64,000 bases of DNA from Varroa destructor (lineage: Eukaryota > Arthropoda > Arachnida > Mesostigmata > Varroidae), in the NCBI RefSeq assembly GCF_002443255.2, contig NW_019211455.1, positions 54,574,338 through 54,638,337 of the forward strand. Reading direction: 5' to 3'. Both the position numbers and the translations under genes were made by a program. Positions 1 through 12,891 of this stretch are shown piece after piece (the stretch's first letter is position 1; every line of letters begins with the position of its first letter). The notes under the pieces are model-generated. The model was not told the DNA's origin, searched no databases, and saw only the letters and a program-made list of their open reading frames with translations.

Positions 1-2198
1 GAAAAAACTTGCAACCTTAACTAAGTCACAGGAACTGTTGGCAGCCGAGTACTGCATGTTCGTCTGCGTCAAAATGACTGGCATACCTTATTGCAGATGG
101 ATTTTTTCGGTCGAGATGGCTGTTCTAATCCGCAGGTTACAAGGAGCAACCAGTGCAGGTAGAAAACATATGTGCCCTATGTAATGATATCCTAGAGCTT
201 CTGTTACTCACAGATTATTTACGATAATCTTTTCCTATAATTTTCATACTAGGTCCGTACGTAATACCTGCTGAAAATCCTTGTAATCGATAATCTACCT
301 TTATAACCTTCCTAAATGTCACCAAAGTGTATTGATCTACGAATAAGATGATTACTAGTAATTATAAATTTAAATGTATATCGGCCATAGGATATTGCTG
401 CCAAGATTGCGCAGTGATCGATGAAAGTGTCCTTTTGATAGGCGTAAAAATATATAATAGGGTACGCATAATTGCCATGAGGGCATTGAATTTCCAGTCT
501 GGTAGAGTCAGATGATCAGCATAGCTTTGGCAGGACGCTCTGAACACTGTGGTTGATGGACATTAAGATACGTTTCAAAGATACAACATTAAGTTTAACA
601 ATGGTAGAATGTTTCGTTGGTCGTGTGTATATTTCTATCTAAGACATGAAATAGCAGACATCAAATCACTTCATTAAACATACTCAATAGAGTACTCATC
701 ATAAAGTACTTGCACGCCATACTGTAATTTTGCAGAACGAATTCATGAGGTAAATCATTGACAGGGGACTAATTAGCACTAAAATGAAATTTAATGCAGC
801 GTAACGTTCATTAGATTAACCTGTCGGTATGTCTACTTATTGTGTGGCCATCATTAAGAAGATTTCCTGATTTTATATGTCGTCTTTCAATTTTGTATTT
901 GATCACACTGTATCACAAGGGCAACCATAACACCTGGAGACAATTCCCAACAGACTTTGCTACTTTGACCTTGAGGTATGTGACGGAGACGTGTGTTTGC
1001 TAACGTCTCTAACTAATAATAATCTGCAAGTATAAGACTACGTTTGTTAGTAGTTTGGATGTGAATTGAACAACCCAAGACCTCAACTTACCGGCACATA
1101 GTTCTTACGACAAACGATAACGACCTAGGATAAAGCAAGTTGCCACGAGCCAACTTACTTCCCTTTGCAATAAACCCCATCTGTTGTGATTGTATCTTTT
1201 AAACCTTGAAGCTGCCCGAAAACAATATCGTAATTATAATTCATCAGTGGACAGAAATATTTAGCGTCAACTCGATTGAGATCCGGCAGGTTTGCGAAGC
1301 CGCCAACCTAATATTTCACAAATATCAAACCAGCGTTTTGTCGGCCTTAATTTCCGGTCGAACAGCTCATAAGACGATTAAAGGAGGTCACAGGCTATGC
1401 GTGCAATATTTTGGTTCGCGGACGCTGAACTAAAGTTATATTTTGAATAAGTGTTACGTTTTGTGAGATTAGTAGGAGTAAGGTTTTTTGTTTGTTTCTG
1501 TTTCCTATTTAGTTAGTTCTTCCTTCTTAGCCGACTTTTCGCCAATATATAGTGATCGATATAAACGCCTCGCCATTAGCTGGTCCATAGACAAGTTAGT
1601 CTCGCAACAGTCAATACGTGCAAGTAATCTGACTTATATCGATTGAGAGTTCTTATACAATGATACCAAAACGCATAAAACTTAAAACGCAAAATAATAA
1701 CAATAACTTAGCTTATAAGCTGCATATAAATGTTTCCTGCTTTCGTTGATTGATGAGTTTCATCCAAATGCTGAGCTGTCTAGATAACCGTTTTCCGTAG
1801 ATTCGCTACCGTAGAATCTAGCTAGAGCGTCACTCTTGCAATGCCGGTATATAAGTCACCGCTTTACGTTTCGTCTAGAGATGCAGACAAATTAACAGAG
1901 CACTCGGAACTGCTAACCTTCTGCGGACCCATTTAACGGTCCGTATGACAAATCTGTGTGACCATACTGTGAGTCCACTGGGTCAATTACGAGATGTCGC
2001 GTGGGCCCACAAATTTTGGCGACGACAACAACTTTGGCTGGGGGGGTTTTCGAAGCTCTGTAACATCACAGGTGACCCCATGGGAACAAGTTGAAATAGC
2101 GAGAGCTCGAGATGGCCAATAACCTTCCTTTTGAACCATTTAGTGTTCGGAAATGAATTGCGACGACTCATTATTGAGGGTCAGTGGAAGTATCTGGC
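1..2198. other. No supported gene; AT-rich noncoding
   Basis: Stops occur in all six frames. The longest open stretches (1206-1433 on +, 362-547 and 1983-2171 on -) are 60-75 codons, lack good start context and have residue mixes expected of random AT-rich DNA. No RNA gene, repeat array or clear splice pair was seen. Confidence 0.6.
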
Positions 2199-2408
2199 AT
2201 GTCAAAATGTGATAAATTTCACAGTCAGCACAACAAAAAGCATCGTTACGCATTTAGCCAAAAAGAAAAATGGTACACTGGATGTCATCGTTCGATAAGC
2301 GTATACGGCATTTATGGAAACGAATCTATTTGCCATCACAGAAACCCGGGCTGGATCGTTGAGCTCCACAATGCCGCAAACATAAGGTTCTACAGCAGAT
2401 TTTTTTAA
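2199..2408 (+). CDS. Weak small ORF, His/Lys-rich
   Basis: An ATG-started frame of 69 codons ending in TAA. The product is rich in Lys, His and Tyr, with three Cys and several His residues in its first and middle thirds. It matches no family I recognise, and the Cys/His spacing does not fit a classical zinc finger. It could be an exon fragment or chance. Confidence 0.18.
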   Translation: MSKCDKFHSQHNKKHRYAFSQKEKWYTGCHRSISVYGIYGNESICHHRNPGWIVELHNAANIRFYSRFF

Positions 2409-2716
2409 TCGAGTTGAGATTTAACGTTGAAAATCAAGCTCTTTTTACTATATTATCGATGTGCTAAGATCGATATGTATTAGCGCTCAGTCTAATACCT
2501 ATCAAAATGTCCAAGTTTCTGCTATGGCTTCTTAAACGTAAACAACGGTCTTTCACGTTTCTGTGCTTTTCAGCTGTTGGCAATGTTGTATTTTAAATGT
2601 ACAGTCATCTATACAGTGTCAAAAAAGCTATATAACCCTATAGCCTTCAAAAAGTTACATAATCTACCATGGAGGTCAAGTGTCATATAGCATCCGGATC
2701 AATCTTTTGCCTACAG

Positions 2717-2875
2717 GTGGGACCTACATTGACGCTCTTCGATGCACCAATAGAATTGTCGTTTTCCATCAGTTTAGCAATCTTCGATACATTGATGTTT
2801 GAAGTTGCCCATTTTCATGGGCGTGAAGACAGAGAAGAATATTGTAAATACTGCATAGATATAATAAAGGCTTAA
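2717..2875 (+). CDS. Possible terminal exon
   Basis: The frame follows a usable 3' splice signal (TTTTGCCTACAG, ending at 2716) and runs 52 codons to TAA. The first half is hydrophobic; the end is acidic and basic (GREDREEYCKYC), which is less random than its surroundings. No partner exon was found and the family is unknown. Confidence 0.22.
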   Translation: MGPTLTLFDAPIELSFSISLAIFDTLMFEVAHFHGREDREEYCKYCIDIIKA

Positions 2876-3803
2876 TGTGATTAAATAGACATCCTTTGGA
2901 TAGAGAGTTAACTTGTTGTGTCACATGTTGTATTTACATTTGCCGCTATTCTAATTTACTTCATTCGTCAAGGTATAAAGTAATAATTTTTCGCTTTTCA
3001 CCCATCCCCAGCTTTGGAGGACCCACGAATCAGTAACATAAATCATCGGCGATAGGCGATAGGTCCAAGCAGGACATACCATTTCTTCAAATAGAATATC
3101 GGGACGCATGACTAAAGAAATTAAGGCTTCTTTTTTTAACGTCGCGTAGCGTTTCTGAAGAGATCCGCGATTGCCAATGACTGCCAGTAAACACGACGAA
3201 CTTAAATATGGCTGCCAGGCTTATCGTAACCTTCGGCATACAACTGGCTTCGAAATGCTTCAATACAATCAAGCCCTATAGCCCGTGTGACCACGTTTCA
3301 CGGCCAATTCAATTGTGTTCACATTGGACCGTTATCCGTGGATGGTTTTAATTCACTTATAAAGCATACTTACAACTGGCACGAAGCACTGATACAACGG
3401 CTTGTAACTTCTTTATAAACTGATTGTAAAGTTATAGTATCTATCATTATAATATTTGTAACTCTTAAAGGAATAATAACAACCGGATATCGCGACAGCG
3501 TCTGAATCTTTCGACCTACTGATTTGTCTGATCGCTGTCGAAATATCGACTCTTTCGACAATGAAATACAAATGGTAGATAGAAAAAGTTAAACGTTCTA
3601 AAGCATTCTATGTTCATTTCTTATTTGCTAGGCTCTCGATAAACAGCGTAATAGCGTTATACTAAGGCGTTTGTAGATAAAGCTTTAGGATGCAAAAAAT
3701 GGCCTAAGTTCTAAACTGGATGTACTACATTTCGTTTCGTCCTGGAAGCTGCTAGGACTTCGAAACAGTGCGTAACAGCAGTAGTAAATGTAAAACTCGA
3801 GAC

Positions 3804-4028
3804 ATGTACTTTGGCTTGCTCGGAATAAAAGGGTCAAACGGAGATATGTCTATGCAAACGGTTTTGTCAAGAACTCTAACCAACGCCATAACGATGAAGC
3901 AGGCCGCACCTTTAAGGCGGATGAATAATTATGCAGTTAACCTCATTCAGAGTTTGGTTAATTGCCTCTACTTTTGCTGTCCTTCTTGTTATCCGAAACG
4001 GCGCACTACAGATCACTCCAAGAAGTAA
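3804..4028 (+). CDS. Small ORF with Cys-rich C-terminus
   Basis: An ATG-started frame of 74 codons; it is open upstream to at least 3768. The N-terminal two thirds are Met/Asn/Leu-rich. The C-terminus carries a compact Cys cluster (CLYFCCPSCYPKRR) followed by a basic tail. The Cys cluster could suggest membrane association or metal binding, but this is inference only. No homolog recognised. Confidence 0.25.
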   Translation: MYFGLLGIKGSNGDMSMQTVLSRTLTNAITMKQAAPLRRMNNYAVNLIQSLVNCLYFCCPSCYPKRRTTDHSKK

Positions 4029-4543
4029 CAGAGAAGGCGGGCTTATGAAAAAAAAAAAAGGGAGAATCATAGACTTGACAAGCGGGTTATGAACCTTTCA
4101 AGTTTCGGTCCCTTAGACCTTTCACAGAGTGCATGTCTGTGATAAAGTTTCCGCATGTAGAGCACGGCTGAAGAAAACGGCGGGGCGCTTAATAAATAAA
4201 GCCAAGGTCTTTAAGGCAACCGTGGCCGGTGCCCAGGTCAGCAGATTGTATAGTAGAGCCCAACAGCAAGTTTACTTGAAAGGCTACTGCGTTGTTTAGT
4301 GCTAGGACATATATAAAGAACCTTTGAAGAATCCAAAAAAGTTACTTTGGACATGGCAATCACAGTCGTACTGCGTGGCAGCTTATCAGTACTGAAAATT
4401 GATGCTCAATGAAGGCCCTTCGATGGCAAACAGCATCGATCGTTAACCTACTATCTAGGCCTAAAATAGATTTCGATGTGGAACATTTTAATCTATGCGA
4501 AGCTATACCCAAACTATTTTGACGATGAAATATTTCTATAAGT

Positions 4544-4547
<4 letters not shown>

Positions 4548-4593
<46 letters not shown>
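4548..4593. repeat. (TA)n microsatellite
   Basis: About 23 uninterrupted TA units. Confidence 0.97.
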
Positions 4594-4595
<2 letters not shown>

Positions 4596-7207
4596 ACCCA
4601 AAAAAAGAGAATAGAAAAAAACGCTAACGGTACATTTGTTGGATGATGTAAATTGTTATAGTGTACAGAGTTGGAGTCATTTATATGTTAGTGAAGACTG
4701 CACAATCGGCAACTCAAAGCACCGTATCAGCACCTAAGGAGAACGGATCATCACAGCTACTTAAAATCGAATTCTTTCCCTGAGACACGCATGTATTCAT
4801 AACGTGTCCTATTATAACAGTGATTATCAATCATTGTTTATACGCTGCTTACAAACACAAATTACAAACATACGCACATCAGGCCCGAACGAACGTATCG
4901 GACATTATCGTTTTAATATATAGTCGAACAGCATTCAAAATAATGATCCACTTAATCATAACATAATAAATATTCATATTATATTCCACGATGTCTATTA
5001 GATAGATATACCTAGCCGGATAGTACCATCTGCCATTCCAAACCTGGTCAATTTCGTATTACATATACACTAACAGCTCGTATATTCAGCTATATAGTTA
5101 CTAGCACCAGGGCTGCTATTTACTCTAACTTAATTGGAGTTCTGATTCGTTCTTTGTATAGCAGGTTTTAGATCAGCAAGGGTCGTCTGAAAACAGAACG
5201 AACAAAAGACTAGCCATGTATACTCGTTTAGAGTATGTGCACAGTCTATATCCTGTAGTCAAGTGGTTTCGATTCCCTTCGGCTGGCTGCCCCCGCTGTT
5301 GGCGGTAGGAAATGGTTTTTTCTGTGTGCATTATCCTTCTCACGGAGCCACGACAGCGTTGTATGTGACGTAAAGTCAACAGCTTCAGCTGCGGTCTTCG
5401 TTGCTCTTTGGGAACCCATTTGCTTTCCTTTGCCAATTGTGCCACCCGACTCGAGTAGAGTTATGAGAGCAGATGAGTACGTGATCGTAATCGGCTAGGT
5501 ACTGGCATATCTGTACGAGTCCGCCACATTAGTAGTATTAGAGGCAGCTGTGGCTGCATTCTTCGACTCCATGTTGATGTCTCGCACTCGCTTTCCTTCT
5601 ACCTTCACCAAATATGGCAACGACTGTTCCAATGCATCCTAGCATAGTGGGGCGATCGACAGCCTCAATGACCCAATTTTTTTTTCGGTCATCGTGCGTT
5701 TGCGAACGAAACGCAATCAGTACGGTGCCTGGCTGTATTTTGTCTATGTTTGCGTGCATCGCTAATTCCCAGCAGGAGGCGACGACAACAACAACAACAA
5801 TAAGAGTGAAATTGTGGGCAAGCCAATTCAAGCCGCTGGATCTCGAGGCTTGTAAACGCTGTGAATATAGAATCATAGTACAGCGGCCCCCTACTGAATC
5901 TCAGAGTTTAAGCCAGTAGTGGCTGCATCATTTGGTTTTGCTCGCTCGTTGCACTTCACGCAGCCACTCACGAGCATCGCGGAGCCAGAGCATTTACCTA
6001 AGTATACCCCTAGCAGGACGTCTGCCTTAGTGACACGTGATTACTAGACGCTGCGAAGCGATGGCGGGCAAGTGAACCGCAGAACTGAGGATGGAAAACG
6101 TAAAAGTAACAACTACTGCCAGGTCCTACTAGCGCCACTAGAGCAATGGGAAACAAGGCACCCGAGGTAACGGGCTCGGCAGAACTACTGTTATCACTGC
6201 AAATAGGCGCATATGTATTATACTGCTACAGCGTCCTGCAATGAGGTCTGCGAAGCAACGAAACGCCTGCAGTGGCTTCGACGCGGCGTCAACTCACATT
6301 ACAACGAGCCCCAACCGTTTACCCAGCGATCCTGCTCCGGCAGTCGCCTCCGTGTGCTAGATACAAACTGCTATTATAATTATATTATATTTTTCAAATA
6401 GCATTTTCCTGACATGGAGTAAAGTTGGAATTAATAAACGAGTAGGCATAGATAGCAAGTATAAGACATTACATGGTTGGGTTATCCGAGTTCATTGTTC
6501 TTATTGCCTCGTTATTAGACTCATTTATGTACCTTCTCTACCTACTGACGTGACTATAGTCCTGATCACGATATCTGTCGCGATGTATATTACAGTTCCT
6601 TAGTTAAGACCTGTGCTTGACTTTAGCCATTAACGTCTCTAATTAAACATCGAATTACATACATCTGGTTTACTCAGGTGCCATTACTTGCGTAAGTTCC
6701 AAAAGTCCTTCCTGTACCTGTCCAATTTTCCATCCACCTTCCCCTATAATTTCCCCCGCGACCCGTATTGGAAGCTAACGCGTTCATACTGCCTACAAAT
6801 CGACCACCGCTATCGTTAAGTAGTCTTTGTGACTGCCGTTACGCTGCGTCCGTTCAAATAGGCCAGGCGTGTTTCACAGCCTCTCGGTCTGTGTTTATAT
6901 AACTATAAACAGGTTTTTATTCATACACTATTATTATTTTATATTTTGTTATCAGCTTATATATATACGCATAACCTGATTTTGCTTATCCATCCTCTTC
7001 GTTTTAATATGCCTCACAAACTGACACAGACTCGATACGAATTGATGAGTTAAAGCACTGATGCGTAAAATATAGTATGTGGTATAATGGGCAAACTGCC
7101 GATGATAGCCCCATGTTAAAGATGTGATGTTATTTAAGAATATATCAATGGCTGGAAAATTAACAATTTTTTTTTTATAATAACTAAGCAGTTTCTATTC
7201 CAACTCA

Positions 7208-7261
7208 ATTAGATTGATAGGTATTTACGTACGTTAGTAGAGCATGATTAGATTGATAGGT
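7208..7261. repeat. 15-bp direct repeat pair
   Basis: The 15-mer ATTAGATTGATAGGT occurs exactly at 7208-7222 and 7247-7261, starts 39 bp apart. It may be a small tandem duplication whose spacer has diverged, or a paired binding site. It lies about 40 bp upstream of the open-frame cluster that starts at 7303. Confidence 0.85.
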
Positions 7262-7302
7262 CTGCAATATTTCATTTCATAGAACCAGCAAGGCGAACTT
7301 AT

Positions 7303-8003
7303 ATGGAAGAACCTATAACTGGTGCTTGTTTCACCCCTGGGTATGCACTATTGAAGGGGTTGAATTCTCTCTATGGTCAGCATATAGAAGTGCCCATTAC
7401 TATGCTTAGCGCGTCGGCCCAGACCTGTTCGGTTTGCGAATGCCTGACATCCTTCACATTATACGCCGACGCTAACCAAACGTCTGACATCATTAACTTG
7501 ATCGGAAAGGTATTGGAGTGTTAGTACAGGTGGGTTCAGGGAAGACTGTATTTTGCTGTTTGTACAAAACACACTTTATCGATTTTAAACTATACGAAAC
7601 AGATAACGAAATTATAAGCGGTCAGTGTTTGACAATGTCGAAAGGTAGATTTGTTTTGAGAATTTGTTTGTTTGTTAATATTAGCTGCGGAGCTGTAGAA
7701 TTACGGTTAGTGCGATGGATGTGTGGGGATACATACCTGGTATAATAGATATTGAAAATGCGAAATTTTTTATCTATCACCTATAACATAACGTGGTCTC
7801 CTCCACGTTTGTCTCCGAGATCTGCAAGTGCAGTCGTCCACTTGCATATCCTGATCGGTAGTCCTAAAAGGAACATAAGTGTGTACAGATTCATCGGTCC
7901 TGAATGGGGAATTAACCACAATATTTTAGTAAATACGCTTCCAAAAATGTATGAAAGAATGCCTTTAGAACTGTCCCAGATTTATGCAGCTACAACTGTT
8001 TAG
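7303..8003 (+). CDS. Cluster of three co-directional open frames
   Basis: Three frames follow each other on the same strand. 7303-7509 starts with ATG and has 69 codons up to a GT. 7530-7745 has 71 codons. 7752-8003 has 83 codons in the same frame as the second, separated only by adjacent TAA TAG. The first two can be joined in phase through a 20-nt GT...AG segment (7510-7529), shorter than normal introns. The second frame contains GSGKT, but the residue four places before the loop is Val, so a full Walker A motif is not met. It may be one broken or short-intron gene, or chance. No family recognised. Confidence 0.28.
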
Positions 8004-10380
8004 GTAGCTTTCGTAGTAGGGGATCTATAAGGTTACATATGTTTATTCCTGATTTTCAAAAAAAAAAAAAAACTCAGTATTTGAGCAAGAAAAACGTATC
8101 CAGCAAACAACCTACATGATCAGTAGCAGTATCATCTAAGGACTTGAGAATCCTTAAAATACCCACTAAAAATTTGACTTGACGCTGTGGAAACTTTTTT
8201 CTTACCAGATAACGACATATTATAAAAGGTCTATTTTAGTACTGATGTCCTCTTCCCTGATTTCGTCTGAACATTTAGGCCGTTTTAGCTAGCCTTATTA
8301 GTCTCTGGCGACGACGTTGGGTGGTGTGCATTAGAGCACGACGTCTTTAACGCTCTGGGGAAAGCTATAGTCGTCATCATTAAGTTAATCTTTTGACGAT
8401 GCCCTTTGGCCAGGTTGGCCAAATCTTAACAGCCTCTAAACACTGATCAAAGCACTTAATAGAAGTCCCCCGGTCATAGCTGGTACGTACACGACGGCCT
8501 AGGCGCAACTCGTCCGCTGCAAGACCTCCTCTCTCAGGACCTTGAGAGGTTTCGTATCACTGCTGGCTTCTGCGGGACAGGTCTACCCTCCGCTAGGAAG
8601 TTCCACGAACATAAATGGTTTTATCCTTCTTCACAATGAGGGCTGTACTTCTAGATGGGAAAACGTGGAATGGAAAATAGGCGAAGCCGGCCATTAGACC
8701 AGTACAGCTTTGGAGTGCAGATATTGAACAGGATAAAATTCGTGTTGCCGCCTTCACTCCTTATGTTCGAGAAGAGTTTTCAGTATAAGAACTAATAGGC
8801 TCAAAGGGACTAAGGCGGAGAAAAAAGCCGGGGTAATCAGTAGCCGGTGAAGTAGCGGACGCAGCAATGTTCAAAGGGTGGTGACCCTTGTCGACTGAAC
8901 AACCTGTTGCTGTGTCCTAGAAAGCGCGAAGCACGTTTCATTGTCGCTGTTTACTGCCAGATGCTACTAGAATGGCAGCGTAGTGAAGACATCATTATCT
9001 CACTGAAAAATCTCTATAGAAACTAAACGCAAAGCTCAAATGCTGGCTAGGAATTCTCCTAAGTGGATATTGCAACGGCATGATCGGAGGAGGGAACAAT
9101 GCCTGCGAATCGCTGACATAAGCTAGCAAGAGGTGGTACGCTGAACCCAAATCAGTCCTGAATGTATATCAGTCTTGAGAATGACTGCAGCGGTTGTGTG
9201 AATGGGTGGACTTAGGGTGAAAATTCATTTTTTATTTAAAAAAATTCAAAAACAATTTTGAAAAAAACAATGCCTACAGTAGTTGACAACACTATAGAGT
9301 TATGTATATCTGTTCAATATGGAGCAAAAAAGTTTTACTGAAATAAATAAGAAATAAACAGAAGTCCTTCTTAAAAACTGTTGTAAAACAGCGTTATCAG
9401 GTAAACAGAAGCCCAGTCGTACGAGAAATAGATTACTCCAAATTCTTCAGTTTCGCGCAGTAGACTATTACTAATCAGATCTTCATTTAAATTAGCAAAG
9501 TTTCCGTGACAATGACCAGATGTAACCACAAATATTCACCGAGTGACGGTAGCTATTCAGTACTCGATACGTGTTGAGCCAAACATCCGCAAGATCGATT
9601 TCCTGTATGAAAATAAATAAACGAAGATAGAAACATTGTTCTATTGACACAATGTGTATTAACGGACACGCACAGAGTATGAACATGGCGCGCCCACAAG
9701 TTGAGAGAGCCATCGCCGAAAAAGTTGGCTATCAATAATAACTACAGGCTTTCATTATGACCGTTGGTACTTTTATAATAATATAATTATAAACTGTCTG
9801 ACAGTGTCGTTGCAAGGGTTTGAGAAATAGCTAGTTTTAGACAAAGATCGTTATGTAAATACGTATTTTTATGTACAGGCTGTACTTACCCGGTATTGAA
9901 GTCAATTCTATTTTGGAATAATATCTTCGCAGTGGCCAAATAAACTTATATCGCAACTTATTCTATGTTGAATAAGCTTATACTACTCTCGACGTCCTTG
10001 CATCCTATAACGAAATTTTTTTCGAGAATATCAACCCAAAATGGAGCCTAACTCCTGGATAGTAAATATTTATATATCCTTGACGTGCGCAACTTCAAAG
10101 CTATACAGATTTAGAGCTTAAAGTTCTGACCTCATAACATCGTGATTTCTCTAGAGAGTCCACATCACAACGCGGTAATGCATTGTAAAGCTTTTCTCAA
10201 CCAACTTCCTGCCAGTTTTAGGCTTGCGATTGTTAACATTAGACTTAATCAGAAAATAACTTTTGATAACATTAGCTTCATTCATGTATAGTTGAATTTT
10301 TAGCAGGCTTTTACAAATCTGGCTTACTGATACACTTCGTTCCGACTACTACTACTAAAATTCAAATCTAATTCATCGTC
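8004..10380. other. No supported gene
   Basis: Begins near an A14 run (8058-8071). The segment around 8280-9150 is GC-richer but has stops in all frames. The - strand frames at 9492-9735 are short and overlap each other. Nothing else was seen. Confidence 0.55.
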
Positions 10381-10385
10381 GTATG

Positions 10386-10456
<71 letters not shown>

Positions 10457-10500
10457 GGGGGGGAGAGAGGGAGAGAGGGGGAGAGGGGGAGAGAGAGAGA
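10381..10500. repeat. Compound (TA)n(GA)n/G-rich microsatellite
   Basis: TATG-like units grade into an uninterrupted TA run (about 10398-10447), then a purine tract of GA, GGGGAGA and GAGAGG units to 10500. Any open frame across it is low-complexity translation of the repeat. Confidence 0.97.
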
Positions 10501-10818
10501 AACGGAAAAGGAAAGCATAGGGAGTCAGGATGCGATGACCACGTTTGGAAAAACCTGATATTTTCCCAGCTTTTCATTCTCGGCATGAAAAGTCAACGTT
10601 GTTATTGATCGCTCCAGGCAGCGAGGAAGCAGTAGTCAGGCGCGTTCAACTCGCTATTGTCCCCTATGCGATAGAAATGTTTAGCATACGCTAGGGAAAC
10701 CATTTTTCAAATAAAATATTTTCATTTTCAATCGTATGCAGCAGCAGCAGGCACAGAATGGTCTTTTAAAGCAGTGATAAGCCGACGCGTTGGGTTGCTT
10801 AGATTTTATATACAATAT

Positions 10819-11205
10819 TCAGATGGCTCTGAAAAATAATAAACGTGCGCGTCTTTTTCCTTTGTTTATAGGTACGGCGGATAAGCACCATGAAACGTCA
10901 TTTTGAATGCAGATTGCATTCAACAACCGTTCGCGAGCGTACGGGGACGTAGGTTTACGTAAGACTGCAAAATGTATATTAGTATTTGCCTCAGCTACTA
11001 GCTTCTGCTGACCTCGAAAGGATACGCGTTTAAAGCGCAAAGAGAGTACCCTGTAGTATTGGACGACGTGTCTGTTTAGCTCGTAATGGAACAAATTTGC
11101 AAACAAACAAAGGTGGTAGCATCGAACGGGAGCCATTTTCGTGTTACAGTCATAATGGCAACACTGTGTACGCCAATAGTCTAAATGTTCAGGACCGAGT
11201 TGCAA
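10819..11205 (-). CDS. Possible exon, unknown product
   Basis: A 128-codon open frame on the minus strand ending in TGA. The downstream two thirds (about residue 45 on) are Arg/Lys/Asn-rich with few Cys. The first third is Cys-rich and may be outside the real exon. A minus-strand acceptor-like CAATACTACAG lies inside the frame at the boundary between the two parts. The opposite-strand frame at 11097-11363 overlaps the Cys-rich part. No family recognised. Confidence 0.22.
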   Translation of the reverse strand: MQLGPEHLDYWRTQCCHYDCNTKMAPVRCYHLCLFANLFHYELNRHVVQYYRVLSLRFKRVSFRGQQKLVAEANTNIHFAVLRKPTSPYARERLLNAICIQNDVSWCLSAVPINKGKRRARLLFFRAI

Positions 11206-12891
11206 GATCTGAGATCTCAGCTACCCTGAGTATTACGACAAATAAAAAATGCTACATTTCCTGCCAAAGCCCGAGACAAATGCTTCTTTGCGATCAGCTC
11301 TTGCGAATTAGACCGATAGGATATGCGCAGGTTTGTATGTTACTAGGCGGCGACGGACATTAAGGGACGCTGTGCTACGAATTGCAGCATAGCTCCTCGT
11401 CGAAACTATGTCTGGGCCGACTGGCGTTTCTTCTCGATATGGGATGAAATGACATTATTTTTTAGTAATAAGATTGAAAACTAATGGTGTCCAGTATGCC
11501 AATAGGAGGACGTCGACGAAATGCGGAATCGTGTTTGTAACTAATAAGAAGCATCTCAAACGAGGTAGACAGATCTTCAATGACGCTTAGAGATTGATTT
11601 GGGACGAGTTTTGCGGAAGAAGCACGACAATATTAGAGGTACAGCGGTGTAACGGTATGATAAGGGATTATGAACCTATGAAGCCACTTATGTTGTAAAG
11701 AAATATGAGAAAATAGAAATTTCCTAGTTATAGCCTTTCCGTTTTTCTAATAACAGTTAGTTCATGATAATAATAGTCTCAAGTGAACGCTCGAACAGCC
11801 CCTGTGCTATAAATCTAGGGGCTAGTGTGTCTGCGTGCTGAACTTCGACACGTGCGGTAATCTAAGTTTCAGGCTGGAAGGAGCTAGCCGTCTGAATGAA
11901 TGCCGAACAGCTTGAGTAGCGGGCGTAAAATACGAGAACGCAATTGAACGTTTATCTCAACGATTCATTGACTGGTAACTAGTAATCGCTGCTTATAGTA
12001 TCCATTTTTAACGGAAGGATCGGCTGTATGCCCCTAGCCAAACCCACGGTAAGCAGGCCGTCCTTCCTTTATCAGTCACAGCCTATTTTGTTTTGAAGAA
12101 AAACGTTTCTGTCTCGCCTGCTCCAGTGGCAATGTTCGTATTTCTTATTGTTTCACCTTTACGTGTCTTTGCATTTGTGCGCGTAGGCTTTGGTATGGAT
12201 TGAACCCGAATCAAGAATAACACCAATCCCTGGGGGAACCAAGCACACGATGCTGCTCAAAGCCCATGAATTTTAAGCGGCCCTTCTAAGAACCTTCGCA
12301 TTTTTCAAACCATGCAATTGCTTTTCCGATGATCCGTATAGTAGATGGTCAAACGGGTTGTATGACTGTCAGACGAGGCAAGATAGTATCGTGATAATGC
12401 CTGCAGCGAGCGGCAGTCAAGGATGTGATGGCGAAACAGTGGTACCTGGAATAAGAAGGAAGCGGCAATTTCAAAGTTAAGGCGCTTGGCAAAGCGAATC
12501 TCAGGTAGACAATAGGACATTTATGCATCGGGTACATACGTTGCGCTGGCTTTTGAAATGATGTGTCCACATTTTAGTTATAACGTTCTGAAAAAAACGG
12601 ACGACATGGGTCTGTATAATATCAACGCCCTGCGGATGCGTAACAAACTATTTAATAAAATAATTTTAGAATATATGATGTCAAACTAGGTAGGCTACGT
12701 ATGTAGATTAATAAGCATCAATTAGCAACGAACAATCCTGATATGTTTATAACGGCTGTACAAACGCACTAATGAGATTAAAGCACAGATAACAGATGTA
12801 TGCCATACATAAAATAAGCATTCATTTACGCTTCCACTAATACTGTGCTATTACTCTAGTGATTTTTGTGCTAATAAGGAAAAAAATTACA
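11206..12891. other. No supported gene
   Basis: Overlapping minus-strand frames at 12305-12570 (71 and 73 codons) disagree in frame and look like noise. No repeat or RNA gene was identified. Confidence 0.55.

Larger units (their letters stand above)
4029..7302. other. Gene-poor stretch with TA microsatellite
   Basis: Holds a long TA repeat (4548-4593, listed separately). Overlapping open frames on both strands occur at 5173-5919 (90, 112 and 101 codons) in a locally GC-richer segment. The two strands contradict each other and neither shows a splice pair or convincing composition, so no gene is called. A 15-bp direct repeat occurs at 7208-7222 and 7247-7261. Confidence 0.5.

Noticed and set aside
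7518..7745. Walker A P-loop (GSGKT)
   Set aside because: The required Gly/Ala four residues before the GK pair is Val, and no Walker B or other ATPase motif follows.
7518..8728. A plus-strand frame without TGA for about 400 codons if TAA/TAG were read as Gln (ciliate-like code)
   Set aside because: TAA/TAG occur at about the rate expected in random AT-rich DNA. The best coding exon (56791-57258) uses only CAA/CAG for Gln and reads well with the standard code. TGA-free runs this long are expected about once or twice in 64 kb.
10324..10586. Minus-strand frames with Ser/Leu/Pro and Ile/Tyr repeats
   Set aside because: Pure translation of the compound microsatellite.
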